Shown: one piece after another, positions 22,149 to 30,778 of the stretch
Numbering within the stretch: position 1 is the first letter of the stretch
How the letters are laid out: every line of letters starts with the position of its first letter
Source of the DNA: Jannaschia seosinensis
Lineage (GTDB): Bacteria > Pseudomonadota > Alphaproteobacteria > Rhodobacterales > Rhodobacteraceae
NCBI RefSeq assembly: GCF_001408515.1
Contig: NZ_CYPR01000185.1
Location: forward strand, 1 to 64,000
DNA length: 64,000 nucleotides
Reading direction: 5' to 3'
Notes under the pieces: model-generated
What the model was told of the DNA's origin: nothing
The model's database searches: none
What the model saw: the letters and a program-made list of their open reading frames with translations, nothing else
Translations under genes and position numbers: made by a program

Positions 22149-24127
22149 CGGGCTCCTCCCGGTGCGGTAAGTTTCCAGATGGCATAGGGGCGCTCGTGCG
22201 GATCGAGCGCAAGGCGGTGGTCCCGCCCGTGCCAGGTGAATCGGTTGCCCTGTACAAGATCCTGAACCTCGATCGAGGCGTCTTCCGGCAAGCCGAACTT
22301 CCACAGCGGCACCTGAAAGTCGAACTCCGCCGGTGCGTGCGGGTCGAGCAGGACGTGGAAGAACACCGCCCCGTCCGCGTCGAACCGCCCATAGGACAGG
22401 ACGCGGTCGTCAAAGGCGGGCACGAAGGACAGGTTGCGCATGTCGCGCATCTGCGGGTGCTCGCGCCGGATGCGGTTGATCAGCCGGATGTCGTCTCGAA
22501 TGTGACCGGGCGTTTCCGGGTCGCGGTGGCGCAACTGGTATTTCTCGGAATCGAGATATTCCTCCTTGCCGGGCATTGGCGCGCCCTCGCAGAATTCGAA
22601 CCCTGAATAAAGGCCCCAATTCCCCGCCAGCGAGGCGGCGAGAATCGCGCGGGTCCGGAAGCCGGGCCGCCCGGAGGTCTGCAACGGGACCGGGTTGATG
22701 TCGGGCGTGTTGACGAAGAAATTGACGCGCATGTAGTCGCGGCAATCCTCCTGCGTCAGCTCGGTGAGATACTCGGTCAGTTCGTACTTGGTGTTGCGCC
22801 AAGTGAAGTAGCTGTAGCTCTGGTTGTAGCCGATCTTGGCCAGACGCTTCATCACCTTGGGGCGCGTGAACGCCTCGGCGAGGAAGATCGCGCCGGGATG
22901 CAGCTTGCGGACTTCGGCCATCAGCCACTCCCAGAACGGGAACGGCTTGGTGTGCGGGTTGTCGACGCGGAAGACGATGACGCCGTGATCCGCCCAGAAC
23001 AGGAACATGTCGAGGATCGCTTCCCAGAAGGGGGCGTTCGGAGAGCCGTCATCCATGTAGTAACGGAAGTTGACGATATCCTCGTACTTCTTCGGCGGGT
23101 TCTCGGCATAGGCGATGGAGCCGTCGGGCCGCCATTCGAACCATTCGGGATGCTGCTTGATCCAGGGATGGTCAGGCGACGCGTTCAGCGCGATGTCCAG
23201 CGCCACGTCCAACCCCGCTTCGCCGGCCCGGGCCACGAGGCGGTCGAAATCCTCGATCGTGCCTAGTTCCGGATGGACCTCCGTATGTCCGCCCGCCTCC
23301 GAGCCGATCGCGTAGGGCGAGCCGACATCTTCGGCCCCGGCGGTCAGGGTGTTGTTCTTGCCCTTGCGGTTGGTCCGCCCGATCGGGTGGATTGGCGGAA
23401 AGTACAACGTGTCGAACCCCATGTCGGTGACGTAGCCGAGGTTGTCGATGACGTCTTCGAACGTGCCGTGCCGCTCCGGCCCACCCATGGAGCGGGGGAA
23501 CAATTCATACCACGCCGAGAACGCCGCCGCTTCGCGGTCGACCCAGATCGGCATGTCGGGCGCGGCCGTGAGATGTGCACGCGGACCGGCCCGCGCCATG
23601 AGGGCTTCGGTCTCGTCGGACAGAAGGACCTCCTGCGCCTGCGGGCCCTTGGCCTCGACGCGCAGGGCCTTGATCGCCCCGGCGTCGTCGCCCTTGGCGC
23701 GCATGCTCTTGAGGATCGCACGCGCTTCTTCGAGTTCCACGGCGACGGACTGGCCCGCTGCGACCTTCTTGCGGGTTCCGCGCAGCCAGGTCGCGAACAC
23801 GTCGCGCCAGGCGTGGATGGTGAAGCGGGCGGGGCCGACGGTGTCGAACCGTGCCTCAGCGACCCAGCGGTCGTTGATCTCGTGGATCATCGGCACCTCG
23901 ACCGGATCGGCGCCGGGTGTGCTTAGAATGACTTTTGCGCCCAGCACTTCATGGCCGTCCGAAAAGATGTCGGCCGCGATCCGCGTCGGCCAGCCGGCAA
24001 CCGTCTTGGCGGCAAAGCGCCCCCCTTCGACGGTCGGTTCAATTGCTTCGATCACAAGCCGCGCCGGAGCCGCGGGAACCCGCTCCCGCGTCGATTTGAC
24101 AGCCTTCCGCGTGGTGCCGCGCCCCAT
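22145..24127 (-). CDS. glgE: Alpha-1,4-glucan:maltose-1-phosphate maltosyltransferase
   Basis: GlgE (GH13_3) extends alpha-1,4-glucans by transferring maltosyl units from maltose 1-phosphate. The protein has 660 residues, typical for the family. An N-terminal sandwich domain starts near residue 20 (ARLVIEAIEPTVEGGRF). The barrel has nucleophile D389 (IVFRVDNPHTKPF), acid E418 (IFLAEAFTRP) and D476 (VNTPDINP), matching the known catalytic set of Streptomyces and Mycobacterium GlgE. It is the first gene of the seven-gene operon, behind a 190-bp leader that holds a small hairpin and a short open frame. Being first suggests that maltose 1-phosphate polymerisation is the operon's main output. Confidence 0.96.
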   Translation of the reverse strand: MGRGTTRKAVKSTRERVPAAPARLVIEAIEPTVEGGRFAAKTVAGWPTRIAADIFSDGHEVLGAKVILSTPGADPVEVPMIHEINDRWVAEARFDTVGPARFTIHAWRDVFATWLRGTRKKVAAGQSVAVELEEARAILKSMRAKGDDAGAIKALRVEAKGPQAQEVLLSDETEALMARAGPRAHLTAAPDMPIWVDREAAAFSAWYELFPRSMGGPERHGTFEDVIDNLGYVTDMGFDTLYFPPIHPIGRTNRKGKNNTLTAGAEDVGSPYAIGSEAGGHTEVHPELGTIEDFDRLVARAGEAGLDVALDIALNASPDHPWIKQHPEWFEWRPDGSIAYAENPPKKYEDIVNFRYYMDDGSPNAPFWEAILDMFLFWADHGVIVFRVDNPHTKPFPFWEWLMAEVRKLHPGAIFLAEAFTRPKVMKRLAKIGYNQSYSYFTWRNTKYELTEYLTELTQEDCRDYMRVNFFVNTPDINPVPLQTSGRPGFRTRAILAASLAGNWGLYSGFEFCEGAPMPGKEEYLDSEKYQLRHRDPETPGHIRDDIRLINRIRREHPQMRDMRNLSFVPAFDDRVLSYGRFDADGAVFFHVLLDPHAPAEFDFQVPLWKFGLPEDASIEVQDLVQGNRFTWHGRDHRLALDPHERPYAIWKLTAPGGAR

Positions 24128-24150
24128 CTCATGCCCCCTGTCATTCAGAT

Positions 24151-24217
24151 GGCGGCCTCATCACGAAGCCGCCTCACTAGAATTTTTGTTACCGCCAAAC
24201 GCCGCTCGCGCGGACAT
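24151..24217 (-). other. glgE leader: 18-codon open frame overlapping a small hairpin
   Basis: On the minus strand an ATG at 24217, preceded by AAGG at 7 bases, opens an 18-codon frame ending at 24161, 33 bases before the glgE start. A stem of GGCGGC (24151-24156) and GCCGCC (24168-24173) overlaps its end. It could be a translated leader that tunes glgE, or chance. No repeated codon type is seen that would suggest classical attenuation. The rest of the 24128-24317 gap holds no recognisable gene or clear promoter. Confidence 0.25.
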
Positions 24218-24317
24218 GTTCCGACCTTGACCCACGTCTTGGGGCCGGCGCAAGCGCGCGTCGCGCCGCCGGGGGCATGGCCGGTGCCGCCAACACGGCC
24301 CAAGCGCCGACCTTAAG

Positions 24318-26666
24318 TCAAGCGGCGAGGGCTCGCGGCGCCCTCGCCAACCAGGTGCCCCGCTCGTAGCGGGCGACGACCTTTCCCGCATCGTCCAGCG
24401 CCGCGAGGGACAGCCAGCCGTTGTCGAACAGGTCGCGCACCTGCGGATGCGCGTCGAGGACCCCGGAGATCGCGTCCGTCGGAGCGGCAATCGCCACCAT
24501 GAGGCGCTCCGGCTCATGGCGCAGGGCCTCGCCGTCATGCACGGATTGCCAAGGCAGGCCCGCGCGCAGGTGGCCCGCACTGCCCTCGATCACACCGATC
24601 CCGCCGGTGACGTTGTGCAGCAGCTTGTCGCCCGCGCCGAACTGATCCGGAGACAGGGCCGAGCCGTGATATTGCAGCGCGATCCAGCTCGCCACGACGA
24701 CGGGCGCGGTCAGGATCGTCGTAAGCGTGGCATCATCGCGATCGGCGTGCCGGTCGTATTCGTGCAGGAATACGCGACCGCCGAGGTCGCGCCCGGATGT
24801 CGCGGCCCGCGGCGCGGCGATGAAGGCGTGGCAACCGGCAAGGCCCCATTCGGGACGAATTTCGGCCCAGTCGCGGCCGCGGGCGCTCAGGCTCTCCGGG
24901 TTGCGGGCGCGCGGCAGGCGCCGGGCCCGTTCGGTTCGGGCGAGGATCGCGGCTCGCCCGAGGAGGCCGCGCAGCCGCGTGAGGTCCGCATCGGGCGGTG
25001 CGTCGAACAGCGTAACCTCGTCCGAGACCGTGTCGTGCAGCCCGGCGACGAAGCGGGTCTCGTCCGGGATCGCGATCCCCTCGTCACGAAGGCCCGCGCG
25101 AACCTGCGCGTTGTTGAGCAGTCCGGCCAGAAGCCGCGCATTGACGTCGCCCGCATGGCCGCCGCAGGCCCCGCATTGCAGCGCGCTGGCGAAAGGAGCG
25201 TTCGTCACATGCGCGCCGTGGCCCGCGATCAGCACGAGCGGGGCGAAGCCGTCGGTGAGGGACATCGCCCGAAGGATCGCGGCCGCCGCCGCCACGCGGC
25301 CGGGCGGGTCGAGGTCGAGATGCGGCGGAGGCGGTGGCGGTGCGTCGGCGCCAAGGCCCAGCCCGTCCCGGATCAGCTTGCCGACATAGATCGGACCGGC
25401 CGCCTCGACGAAGGCAAAGGCGGAGACCGTCGCCATCTTGAACCGGCCCCAGGCCCGGACGGTCCGCGCCCGGATGCGCGCGGCGATCTCCGCCGTCTCG
25501 CCACGGGTGGACCTGGCCTGCGCGCCCGGAGACAGAAGGATGGGGCCGCGCGCCTCGGTCAGGTCGGAGGCGGCGGGCCGGTGCGCGACGGCGAGGCCGA
25601 AGAAGCCCGCGAAGCCGATCGTCTGAACGTCCGGGTCGGCGGTCTCCATCGCCCGGCGGAAGGTCTCGGAGCGGACGTCAATGCAGAAGGCGGCCTGAAT
25701 GGCGGGACGGGTTTCGCGTGCGGGGCGGGGAGGGGGTGCGTCGAAGGTCGCGGCCAGCCGGGCCTCGGCGCTGCAATCGGCGGCCTCCTGCAGCGCGAGA
25801 TCCACCGCGAGATCGCGACCGGGGGCGGGCGGATCCGCATAGGCCGCGCGCGCCGAGGCCCATGCCGCCGACAGGTCGGGCCGGGCCCGCAGCAGCATTG
25901 CTTCCCATGTCAGTCGGATGACCAGGAACGCGAAGGCATCGCCGCTCGTCTCTCCGTCCCTCTCGGCCAGCCAGACGCGGCCGCGGGCGAATTGTGCCCA
26001 CCCTTCCAGCGTCATCAGCAGTCGGTGGAAGTAGAGCGGCCCGGCCTCGGGCGGAAGTTCCAGCGCCTCGCAGGCCATCGCAAAGGCAATGCGCGGATCG
26101 TCGGACAGGCTGGCGGCATGGGTCGCGATACCGGGCAGGCCGAACAGACCCGGCGACAGGTCGCGCGACGCGAAAGCGCGCCAGGCGGCGAAGGGGGGTG
26201 CCTCGTGAGCGGGCCAGAAGGCCTGACCCCGATCGTAATGCGATGCGGCCCAGAGGCCGATCCGCTGGGTCAGGAAATCGGGCCAGTCGATGCCGTCCGC
26301 CTCGCGCGCGAGATCGGCGATCGTGGGCAGCGGGGCGACGGAGGCAGCGGGCGCGTCCGCGGCAATGCGCAGCTTCTCCGGCGTCATCCCGAGGTTCGCG
26401 GCGGCACGGGCCAATTCCTCCGGCATGATCCGCCCGTCGCCGATCATCGCGCGGAGTTCCGTGCGCGGCCGGGCGAGGCGCGCGCCGCTCGTGCGGGCCA
26501 GCAGAAGCGCCGCGTCGGCCCGGTCCATCCCCGTCTGGCCGAGATAGGGATTGACGGCGACCGTGGCGGTCAGGGGAAAGGCGGGCGGCACCTGACGCAC
26601 CGCATCCGCACCGGCCGCCATGAGTTCGAGGAGCGGGCCGGGAAACCGGACGTGCTGGAGGTTCAT
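24318..26666 (-). CDS. dabA: Inorganic carbon transporter subunit DabA (DUF2309)
   Basis: DabA is the beta-carbonic-anhydrase-like subunit of the DAB complex, which is thought to hydrate CO2 at the membrane driven by ion flow through DabB. The 782-residue protein carries the CxD pair in AFCIDVRSETF and the later His/Cys pair in GHGAHVTN and CGACGGHAGD, the pattern of zinc ligands known from Halothiobacillus DabA. It is somewhat short for the family, whose members reach about 1000 residues. It is coupled to dabB by an ATGA overlap and is the second gene of the pair. No carboxysome or RuBisCO genes lie in the window. Confidence 0.92.
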   Translation of the reverse strand: MNLQHVRFPGPLLELMAAGADAVRQVPPAFPLTATVAVNPYLGQTGMDRADAALLLARTSGARLARPRTELRAMIGDGRIMPEELARAAANLGMTPEKLRIAADAPAASVAPLPTIADLAREADGIDWPDFLTQRIGLWAASHYDRGQAFWPAHEAPPFAAWRAFASRDLSPGLFGLPGIATHAASLSDDPRIAFAMACEALELPPEAGPLYFHRLLMTLEGWAQFARGRVWLAERDGETSGDAFAFLVIRLTWEAMLLRARPDLSAAWASARAAYADPPAPGRDLAVDLALQEAADCSAEARLAATFDAPPPRPARETRPAIQAAFCIDVRSETFRRAMETADPDVQTIGFAGFFGLAVAHRPAASDLTEARGPILLSPGAQARSTRGETAEIAARIRARTVRAWGRFKMATVSAFAFVEAAGPIYVGKLIRDGLGLGADAPPPPPPHLDLDPPGRVAAAAAILRAMSLTDGFAPLVLIAGHGAHVTNAPFASALQCGACGGHAGDVNARLLAGLLNNAQVRAGLRDEGIAIPDETRFVAGLHDTVSDEVTLFDAPPDADLTRLRGLLGRAAILARTERARRLPRARNPESLSARGRDWAEIRPEWGLAGCHAFIAAPRAATSGRDLGGRVFLHEYDRHADRDDATLTTILTAPVVVASWIALQYHGSALSPDQFGAGDKLLHNVTGGIGVIEGSAGHLRAGLPWQSVHDGEALRHEPERLMVAIAAPTDAISGVLDAHPQVRDLFDNGWLSLAALDDAGKVVARYERGTWLARAPRALAA

Positions 26667-28222
26667 GCCGTGTCTTTCCTGATATGCGCGCGGTGTCCGG
26701 TCAGCCGATCCGCCAGCGCGTTGAGGTAGAGTCCGTTAAGGAGGTGCACCCGCAGTCCGGCGACCGCCGGATGCCCGGCCCAGAGCGGAAACGTGGCCTG
26801 CGCAAAGGCGGCGAGCGCAAAGGACGCGATCGCTAGGACGATCACCGCCCAGATCAGCCCGTCGGGCGGCGGCGGTGGCGGGAGCGTTCCGGCGGAGACC
26901 GCCACCGCGGCCGCCTGGAATGCGTAGTAACCCAGCGTTGCGGCAACCGAGATGGCGACGACGCGCCAGGTCAGCGCGCGCGGCGCCGCATCCGCTAGGC
27001 CCTGCGCGATCAGGTAGGCAACCCCGAAGATCAGGATCGCGCCGAGGGCTACGGCCTGCGGGGCCTTCTGCGTCATCCCGAAGGCGAGACCGACGAGGAG
27101 ATAGACCGCCAGCGCCATCGCGAAGGCCCGGCCCACGGCCCGCAGGTCGGGGATCGCGACGGGTCCGGGCCGGCGGATGGCGGCCACTTGCTCCACCGCG
27201 CCGCCCGAGGCGAGGAAGGCATGGGCCTTGTAGAGCGAGTGCGCCACGATATGCAGCAGCGCCAGCGGGAACAGCGCCAGTCCGCATTGCAGCACCATGA
27301 AGCCCATCTGCGCGCAGGTGGACCAGGCCAGCGCCGCCTTCACCGAGGGCTGCGTCAGGGCCACGGCCGCCCCCACGAGCGCGGAGAAGCCGCCGACCAG
27401 CGCCAGCACGGCCAACACGCCGGGCGCCAGCAGCAGCACGTCGGCGAAGCGGATCAGCAGGAACCCCCCCGCATTGACCACGCCGGCATGCAGCAGGGCC
27501 GAGACCGGTGTGGGCGCCTCCATCACCTCGGTCAGCCAGCCATGCGTCGGGATGAGCGCCGATTTGAAGATCGCCGCCACCGCAAGGAGGAGCGCGGCCA
27601 GCCAGAGCCCGTCGGGCGCGAGGCCCGCCCGGGCCGCGACGGCGATGGCCGCGATATCGGTCGTCCCGTAGCCCCAGCCGAGGATTGCGACGGCGACGAG
27701 CAAAGCGCCGCTGCCGATGACGCTGCTCACCGCTTTCTTGCGCGCGGCGCGGCGGGCGCGGGGGCGATCGGCGCGGAACAGGATGAGGCGGCGCAGGCCG
27801 ACCCCGACCGCAAGCCACGCCACCGCGAGCTGTACGAGGTTTCCGGCCATCACCAGCAGGAGAACGCAGGCGAGCGTCGCGCTCATGCCGGAGAGAAAGC
27901 GCGCGTGGTCCCGCTCCCCGTCGAGCGCCGTGCGCGAGAAGCGGAGCACGATCCATCCGACGAAGGACACCGTGAGCGACAGGGCGACGGAGACGATGTC
28001 GATGCGGATCGACACGCCGATGCCGCCAGCGCCGAGGAGCGGCCCCGTGACCGGACCCAGCAGAGCCAGCCCGAGCGCACAGATCGCGGCGCCGGCACAG
28101 GCCAGCAATGCCGCCCCCTCGGGCAGGCGCAGCGCATGATCGCCGCGCGGTGGTGGCCGCAGGCGCAGGTAGAGCGCCACGGCGAGCAGCGCGAGGGGGC
28201 CGAGTAACGCGGCAAGGGTCAT
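26663..28222 (-). CDS. dabB: Inorganic carbon transporter subunit DabB (NuoL/MrpA-like membrane protein)
   Basis: This is a polytopic membrane protein of 519 residues from the proton-conducting NuoL/MrpA family, rich in leucine and alanine helices, with the usual antiporter-core segment PTPVSALLHAGVVNAGGFLLIR in the middle and a Lys/His-containing helix region after it (SLYKAHAFLASG). In the DAB system it provides the ion path that energises DabA. The ATG at 28222 has GGAG 8 bases upstream. It is the first gene of dabB-dabA and diverges from a LysR gene. A stand-alone NuoL-like paralogue is ruled out by the coupled dabA. Confidence 0.9.
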   Translation of the reverse strand: MTLAALLGPLALLAVALYLRLRPPPRGDHALRLPEGAALLACAGAAICALGLALLGPVTGPLLGAGGIGVSIRIDIVSVALSLTVSFVGWIVLRFSRTALDGERDHARFLSGMSATLACVLLLVMAGNLVQLAVAWLAVGVGLRRLILFRADRPRARRAARKKAVSSVIGSGALLVAVAILGWGYGTTDIAAIAVAARAGLAPDGLWLAALLLAVAAIFKSALIPTHGWLTEVMEAPTPVSALLHAGVVNAGGFLLIRFADVLLLAPGVLAVLALVGGFSALVGAAVALTQPSVKAALAWSTCAQMGFMVLQCGLALFPLALLHIVAHSLYKAHAFLASGGAVEQVAAIRRPGPVAIPDLRAVGRAFAMALAVYLLVGLAFGMTQKAPQAVALGAILIFGVAYLIAQGLADAAPRALTWRVVAISVAATLGYYAFQAAAVAVSAGTLPPPPPPDGLIWAVIVLAIASFALAAFAQATFPLWAGHPAVAGLRVHLLNGLYLNALADRLTGHRAHIRKDTA

Positions 28223-28318
28223 CGAAAGGTCTCCGAAAGCGGTTTTCGGTGACCTAGCGGCGTGGGAGAAGTAAAGAAATTACATTGTCTCTAGGTTTCT
28301 GTTCTATAAAATCGAACG
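28223..28318. promoter_or_regulatory. Divergent control region between dabB and the LysR gene
   Basis: This 96-bp gap separates dabB from the divergent LysR gene. Its right half (28270-28312) is markedly AT-rich against the GC-rich surroundings and contains TTACATTG and CTATAAAAT, suitable for a LysR binding site and overlapping promoters. Divergent LysR regulators usually bind such gaps to control both genes. The exact -35/-10 pairs cannot be fixed by eye. Confidence 0.5.
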
Positions 28319-29233
28319 ATGGCTGCTTTGAATTACCATCATCTCCGGCTGTTTCACGCGGTCGCGCAGGATCGCACGCTCACGGCAGCGGCAAGGCGGC
28401 TGAATTTGTCGCAATCTGCGTTGTCGGTGCAGCTGCGGCAGCTTGAGGCGCGGCTCGGCCATGAGCTGTTTGCGCGCGAGGGGCGGCGGCTTCTGCTGAC
28501 CGAAGCCGGGCGTATCGCGCTCGATCACGCGGACCGGATCTTCGGTGCGGGAGAGGAACTTCTGGCGACGCTGGCGCGGGAGGGCGTTGCGCGCCGCCGG
28601 GTGCGGGTGGGCGCGCCGGCCACGCTGTCGCGGAACTTCCAGTTGCGATTTCTCCGGCCGGCGCTCGGCCGCGACGATGTCGAGATGGTGCTCGTCTCCG
28701 GGGATCCGACGACTCTGTTCGAGGGTTTGCGGACCCTGTCGCTGGATGTTGTGCTGGGAACGGCGCCGCCGCGGGAGGGGGCGGATGCGGGTATCGTTGC
28801 GCATCGGGTCGGGGCGCAGGCCGTCGGGCTGCACGGTCCGCCGGAACGGCTGGCCCGGCCCGACCTTGGCGCGTTGCTGGCCAGCGAGCCGGTCATCCTG
28901 CCGACGGAAGGGGCGATCCGCAACGGTTTCGCCAGTCTCGCCGCCCGTCTCGACGTCACCCCCCGGATCGCGGCGCGGGTCGATGACATGGCGATGGTTC
29001 GCCTGCTCGCCCGCGAAGGACTAGGGCTTGCCGTCGCCCCGGCGGTCGTTCTGGCCGACGAGATCGAGTCCGGGCTTCTGGCGACTGCGCCGTTCGATCT
29101 CGGGCTGGTCGAGACATTCTACGCGATGGTCGTCGAGCGGCAATTTCCGCATCCCGTGGTGGGAGAACTCCTCGCCGCCGCCCGCCACGGGGAACTGGAT
29201 CCGTCGCTCGCCACGGATCATCGGGGACCCTGA
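28319..29233 (+). CDS. LysR-family transcriptional regulator, probable dab regulator
   Basis: The product is a 304-residue LysR-type regulator. Residues ~4-62 form the winged helix-turn-helix (NYHHLRLFHAVAQ, then TAAARRLNLSQSALSVQLRQLE), and residues ~90-300 form the effector-binding domain. The N-terminus resembles the NhaR/CbbR-like branch, but the effector is not evident. It is transcribed away from dabB-dabA, the usual arrangement for a LysR protein that controls the neighbouring operon. By analogy it may respond to low inorganic carbon (inference). Confidence 0.88.
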   Translation: MAALNYHHLRLFHAVAQDRTLTAAARRLNLSQSALSVQLRQLEARLGHELFAREGRRLLLTEAGRIALDHADRIFGAGEELLATLAREGVARRRVRVGAPATLSRNFQLRFLRPALGRDDVEMVLVSGDPTTLFEGLRTLSLDVVLGTAPPREGADAGIVAHRVGAQAVGLHGPPERLARPDLGALLASEPVILPTEGAIRNGFASLAARLDVTPRIAARVDDMAMVRLLAREGLGLAVAPAVVLADEIESGLLATAPFDLGLVETFYAMVVERQFPHPVVGELLAAARHGELDPSLATDHRGP

Positions 29234-29235
29234 CG

Positions 29236-29253
29236 GGGGGCGGGAAAGCCCCC
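29236..29253 (+). terminator. Terminator-like hairpin after the LysR gene
   Basis: GGGGGC (29236-29241) pairs with GCCCCC (29248-29253) around a GGGAAA loop, three bases after the LysR stop codon. No T-run follows, so it may be a weak or factor-assisted terminator. Confidence 0.45.
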
Positions 29254-29278
29254 TGATAAAGTCGGGTCTTGTCATGCC

Positions 29279-29293
29279 TGACTAGTTCAGTCA
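29279..29293. promoter_or_regulatory. Iron-type operator TGA-N9-TCA (RirA/IRO-like palindrome)
   Basis: TGACTAGTTCAGTCA is a perfect inverted repeat (TGACT/AGTCA) and fits the TGA-N9-TCA pattern described for iron-responsive RirA-type operators of alphaproteobacteria. It lies 178 bp before the first imelysin gene and 10 bp after a possible -35 (TTGTCA, 29269-29274), where repressor binding would block transcription. The downstream operon encodes iron-associated protein families, which supports the call. The rest of the 29294-29470 leader shows no recognisable feature. Confidence 0.6.
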
Positions 29294-29470
29294 GAAAAGC
29301 GCCGTAATCTCTGGACCACTTGCGGTCGCAAGGGTCGCCGACGGCTCCTGCCGGGTTTGGACAGGACCTCGCGGCTCTCTCGGAAGGCGCCCGTCGCTCT
29401 GCATCGCGAGCCAGTCGCACCGTCGATCCGTGGCGATGCAATTCAAAGACACGAAGACAGGAATTCCACG

Positions 29471-30733
29471 ATGACCCGCACCCTCATGACGACAACCGCG
29501 TTGCTTGCGGCAATCGCCGGCACCGCGCAGGCGCAGACCGCGCCGGAGGTTCTTGAGACCTATGCTGACATCGCGCAGGCGAAATACGAGGACAGCCTGA
29601 TCGCCGCGCGCGTCCTGCGGGATGCGATCGGGACGCTTGCCGAGCAGCCCTCCGCCGGGGCCCTGCAGGCCGCACGGGAGGCGTGGGTCGAGGCGCGCGT
29701 GCCGTATCAGCAGACCGAGGTTTATCGCTTCGGCAATCCGATCGTCGACGATTGGGAGGGGCGGGTGAATGCCTGGCCGCTCGACGAGGGGCTCATCGAT
29801 TATGTGGAGGGCGATTACGCCGGACCGTCCGACGAGAACCAGCTTGCCGCGCTCAACGTCATCGCCAATCCGACCTTCGAGTTGTCGGGCGAGGAAATCG
29901 ACGCGAGCGAGATCACGCCCGCGCTCCTGCAGGATACGCTGCATGAGGTCGACGGGATCGAGGCCAACGTCGCCACGGGCTACCACGCCATCGAATTCCT
30001 TCTCTGGGGGCAGGACCTGAACGGCCATGGCGACGGGGCGGGCGACCGGCCCTGGACCGATTATGCGCAGGGAGACGACTGCACCGGGGGCAATTGCGAC
30101 CGGCGGGGGGCGTATCTGACGGCGGCAACCGATCTGCTGGTCTCCGATCTGGAATGGATGGCCGGTCAATGGGCAGAGGACGGCGCGGCCCGCGAGGCCG
30201 TGACGGAGGATGAGCGGGCAGGGCTGTCGGCGATCCTGACCGGCATGGGGTCGCTGTCCTACGGCGAGCAGGCGGGGGAGCGGATGCGTCTCGGCCTGAT
30301 GCTGAACGACCCGGAGGAGGAGCATGATTGCTTCTCCGACAACACGCATAACAGCCACTACTACGACGGGCTCGGCATCCGGAACGCCTACCTTGCCGAT
30401 TACGTCCGCATCGACGGCACGCGGGTTTCCGGGCCGTCCCTGGCCGACCTCGTGGCGGCGGACGATCCGGCGCTCGATGCGGAGATGCGCCAGCGGCTGT
30501 CGGAGACGATGATGGCGCTGGGCGCGATCAAGACGGCGGCCGAAGCCGGGTTCGCCTATGACGAGATGCTGGAGCGGGGGAATGCGGCTGGCGAGGCGCT
30601 GATCATGGGCGGCGTCGATGCGCTGGTCGCGCAGACCCGGTCCATCGAGCGGATCGTCGCCGCGCTCGATCTCGGCGGGGTGGAGATGGAAGGCTCCGAC
30701 AGCCTCGACGATCCCTCCGCCGTGTTCCAGTAA
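29471..30733 (+). CDS. Imelysin family periplasmic protein (iron-associated)
   Basis: The protein has 420 residues with a Sec signal peptide (MTRTLMTTTALLAAIAGTAQAQ begins the precursor with a cleavage AQA site near residue 20-22). It belongs to the imelysin/peptidase M75 family, which includes iron-regulated IrpA and IcmP proteins. The family's GxHxxE motif is present (GYHAIEF), and the conserved EVYRFGNP and WPLDEGLIDY segments lie near residue 90-115. It is predicted to bind iron or another metal in the periplasm or outer membrane. It heads a four-gene set with a di-haem protein, a second imelysin and a DUF1513 protein. The ATG at 29471 is chosen because the signal peptide begins there; an upstream extension to 29357 is not signal-like. 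Confidence 0.88.
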   Translation: MTRTLMTTTALLAAIAGTAQAQTAPEVLETYADIAQAKYEDSLIAARVLRDAIGTLAEQPSAGALQAAREAWVEARVPYQQTEVYRFGNPIVDDWEGRVNAWPLDEGLIDYVEGDYAGPSDENQLAALNVIANPTFELSGEEIDASEITPALLQDTLHEVDGIEANVATGYHAIEFLLWGQDLNGHGDGAGDRPWTDYAQGDDCTGGNCDRRGAYLTAATDLLVSDLEWMAGQWAEDGAAREAVTEDERAGLSAILTGMGSLSYGEQAGERMRLGLMLNDPEEEHDCFSDNTHNSHYYDGLGIRNAYLADYVRIDGTRVSGPSLADLVAADDPALDAEMRQRLSETMMALGAIKTAAEAGFAYDEMLERGNAAGEALIMGGVDALVAQTRSIERIVAALDLGGVEMEGSDSLDDPSAVFQ

Positions 30734-30743
30734 GGCCGAGACG

Positions 30744-30759
30744 GGGGCGTGCGCGCCCC
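30744..30759 (+). other. Intercistronic hairpin
   Basis: GGGGCG (30744-30749) and CGCCCC (30754-30759) can pair around a TGCG loop in the 45-bp gap between the first imelysin gene and the di-haem gene. It could set relative transcript levels or stability; there is no T-run. Confidence 0.35.
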
Positions 30760-30778
30760 TGCATCCGGAACGATGCCC

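Noticed and set aside
24447-26729. 760-codon open frame on the plus strand opposite dabA
   Set aside because: Composition and lack of domains mark it as an antisense shadow of dabA, as with the long frames opposite glgX and treS.
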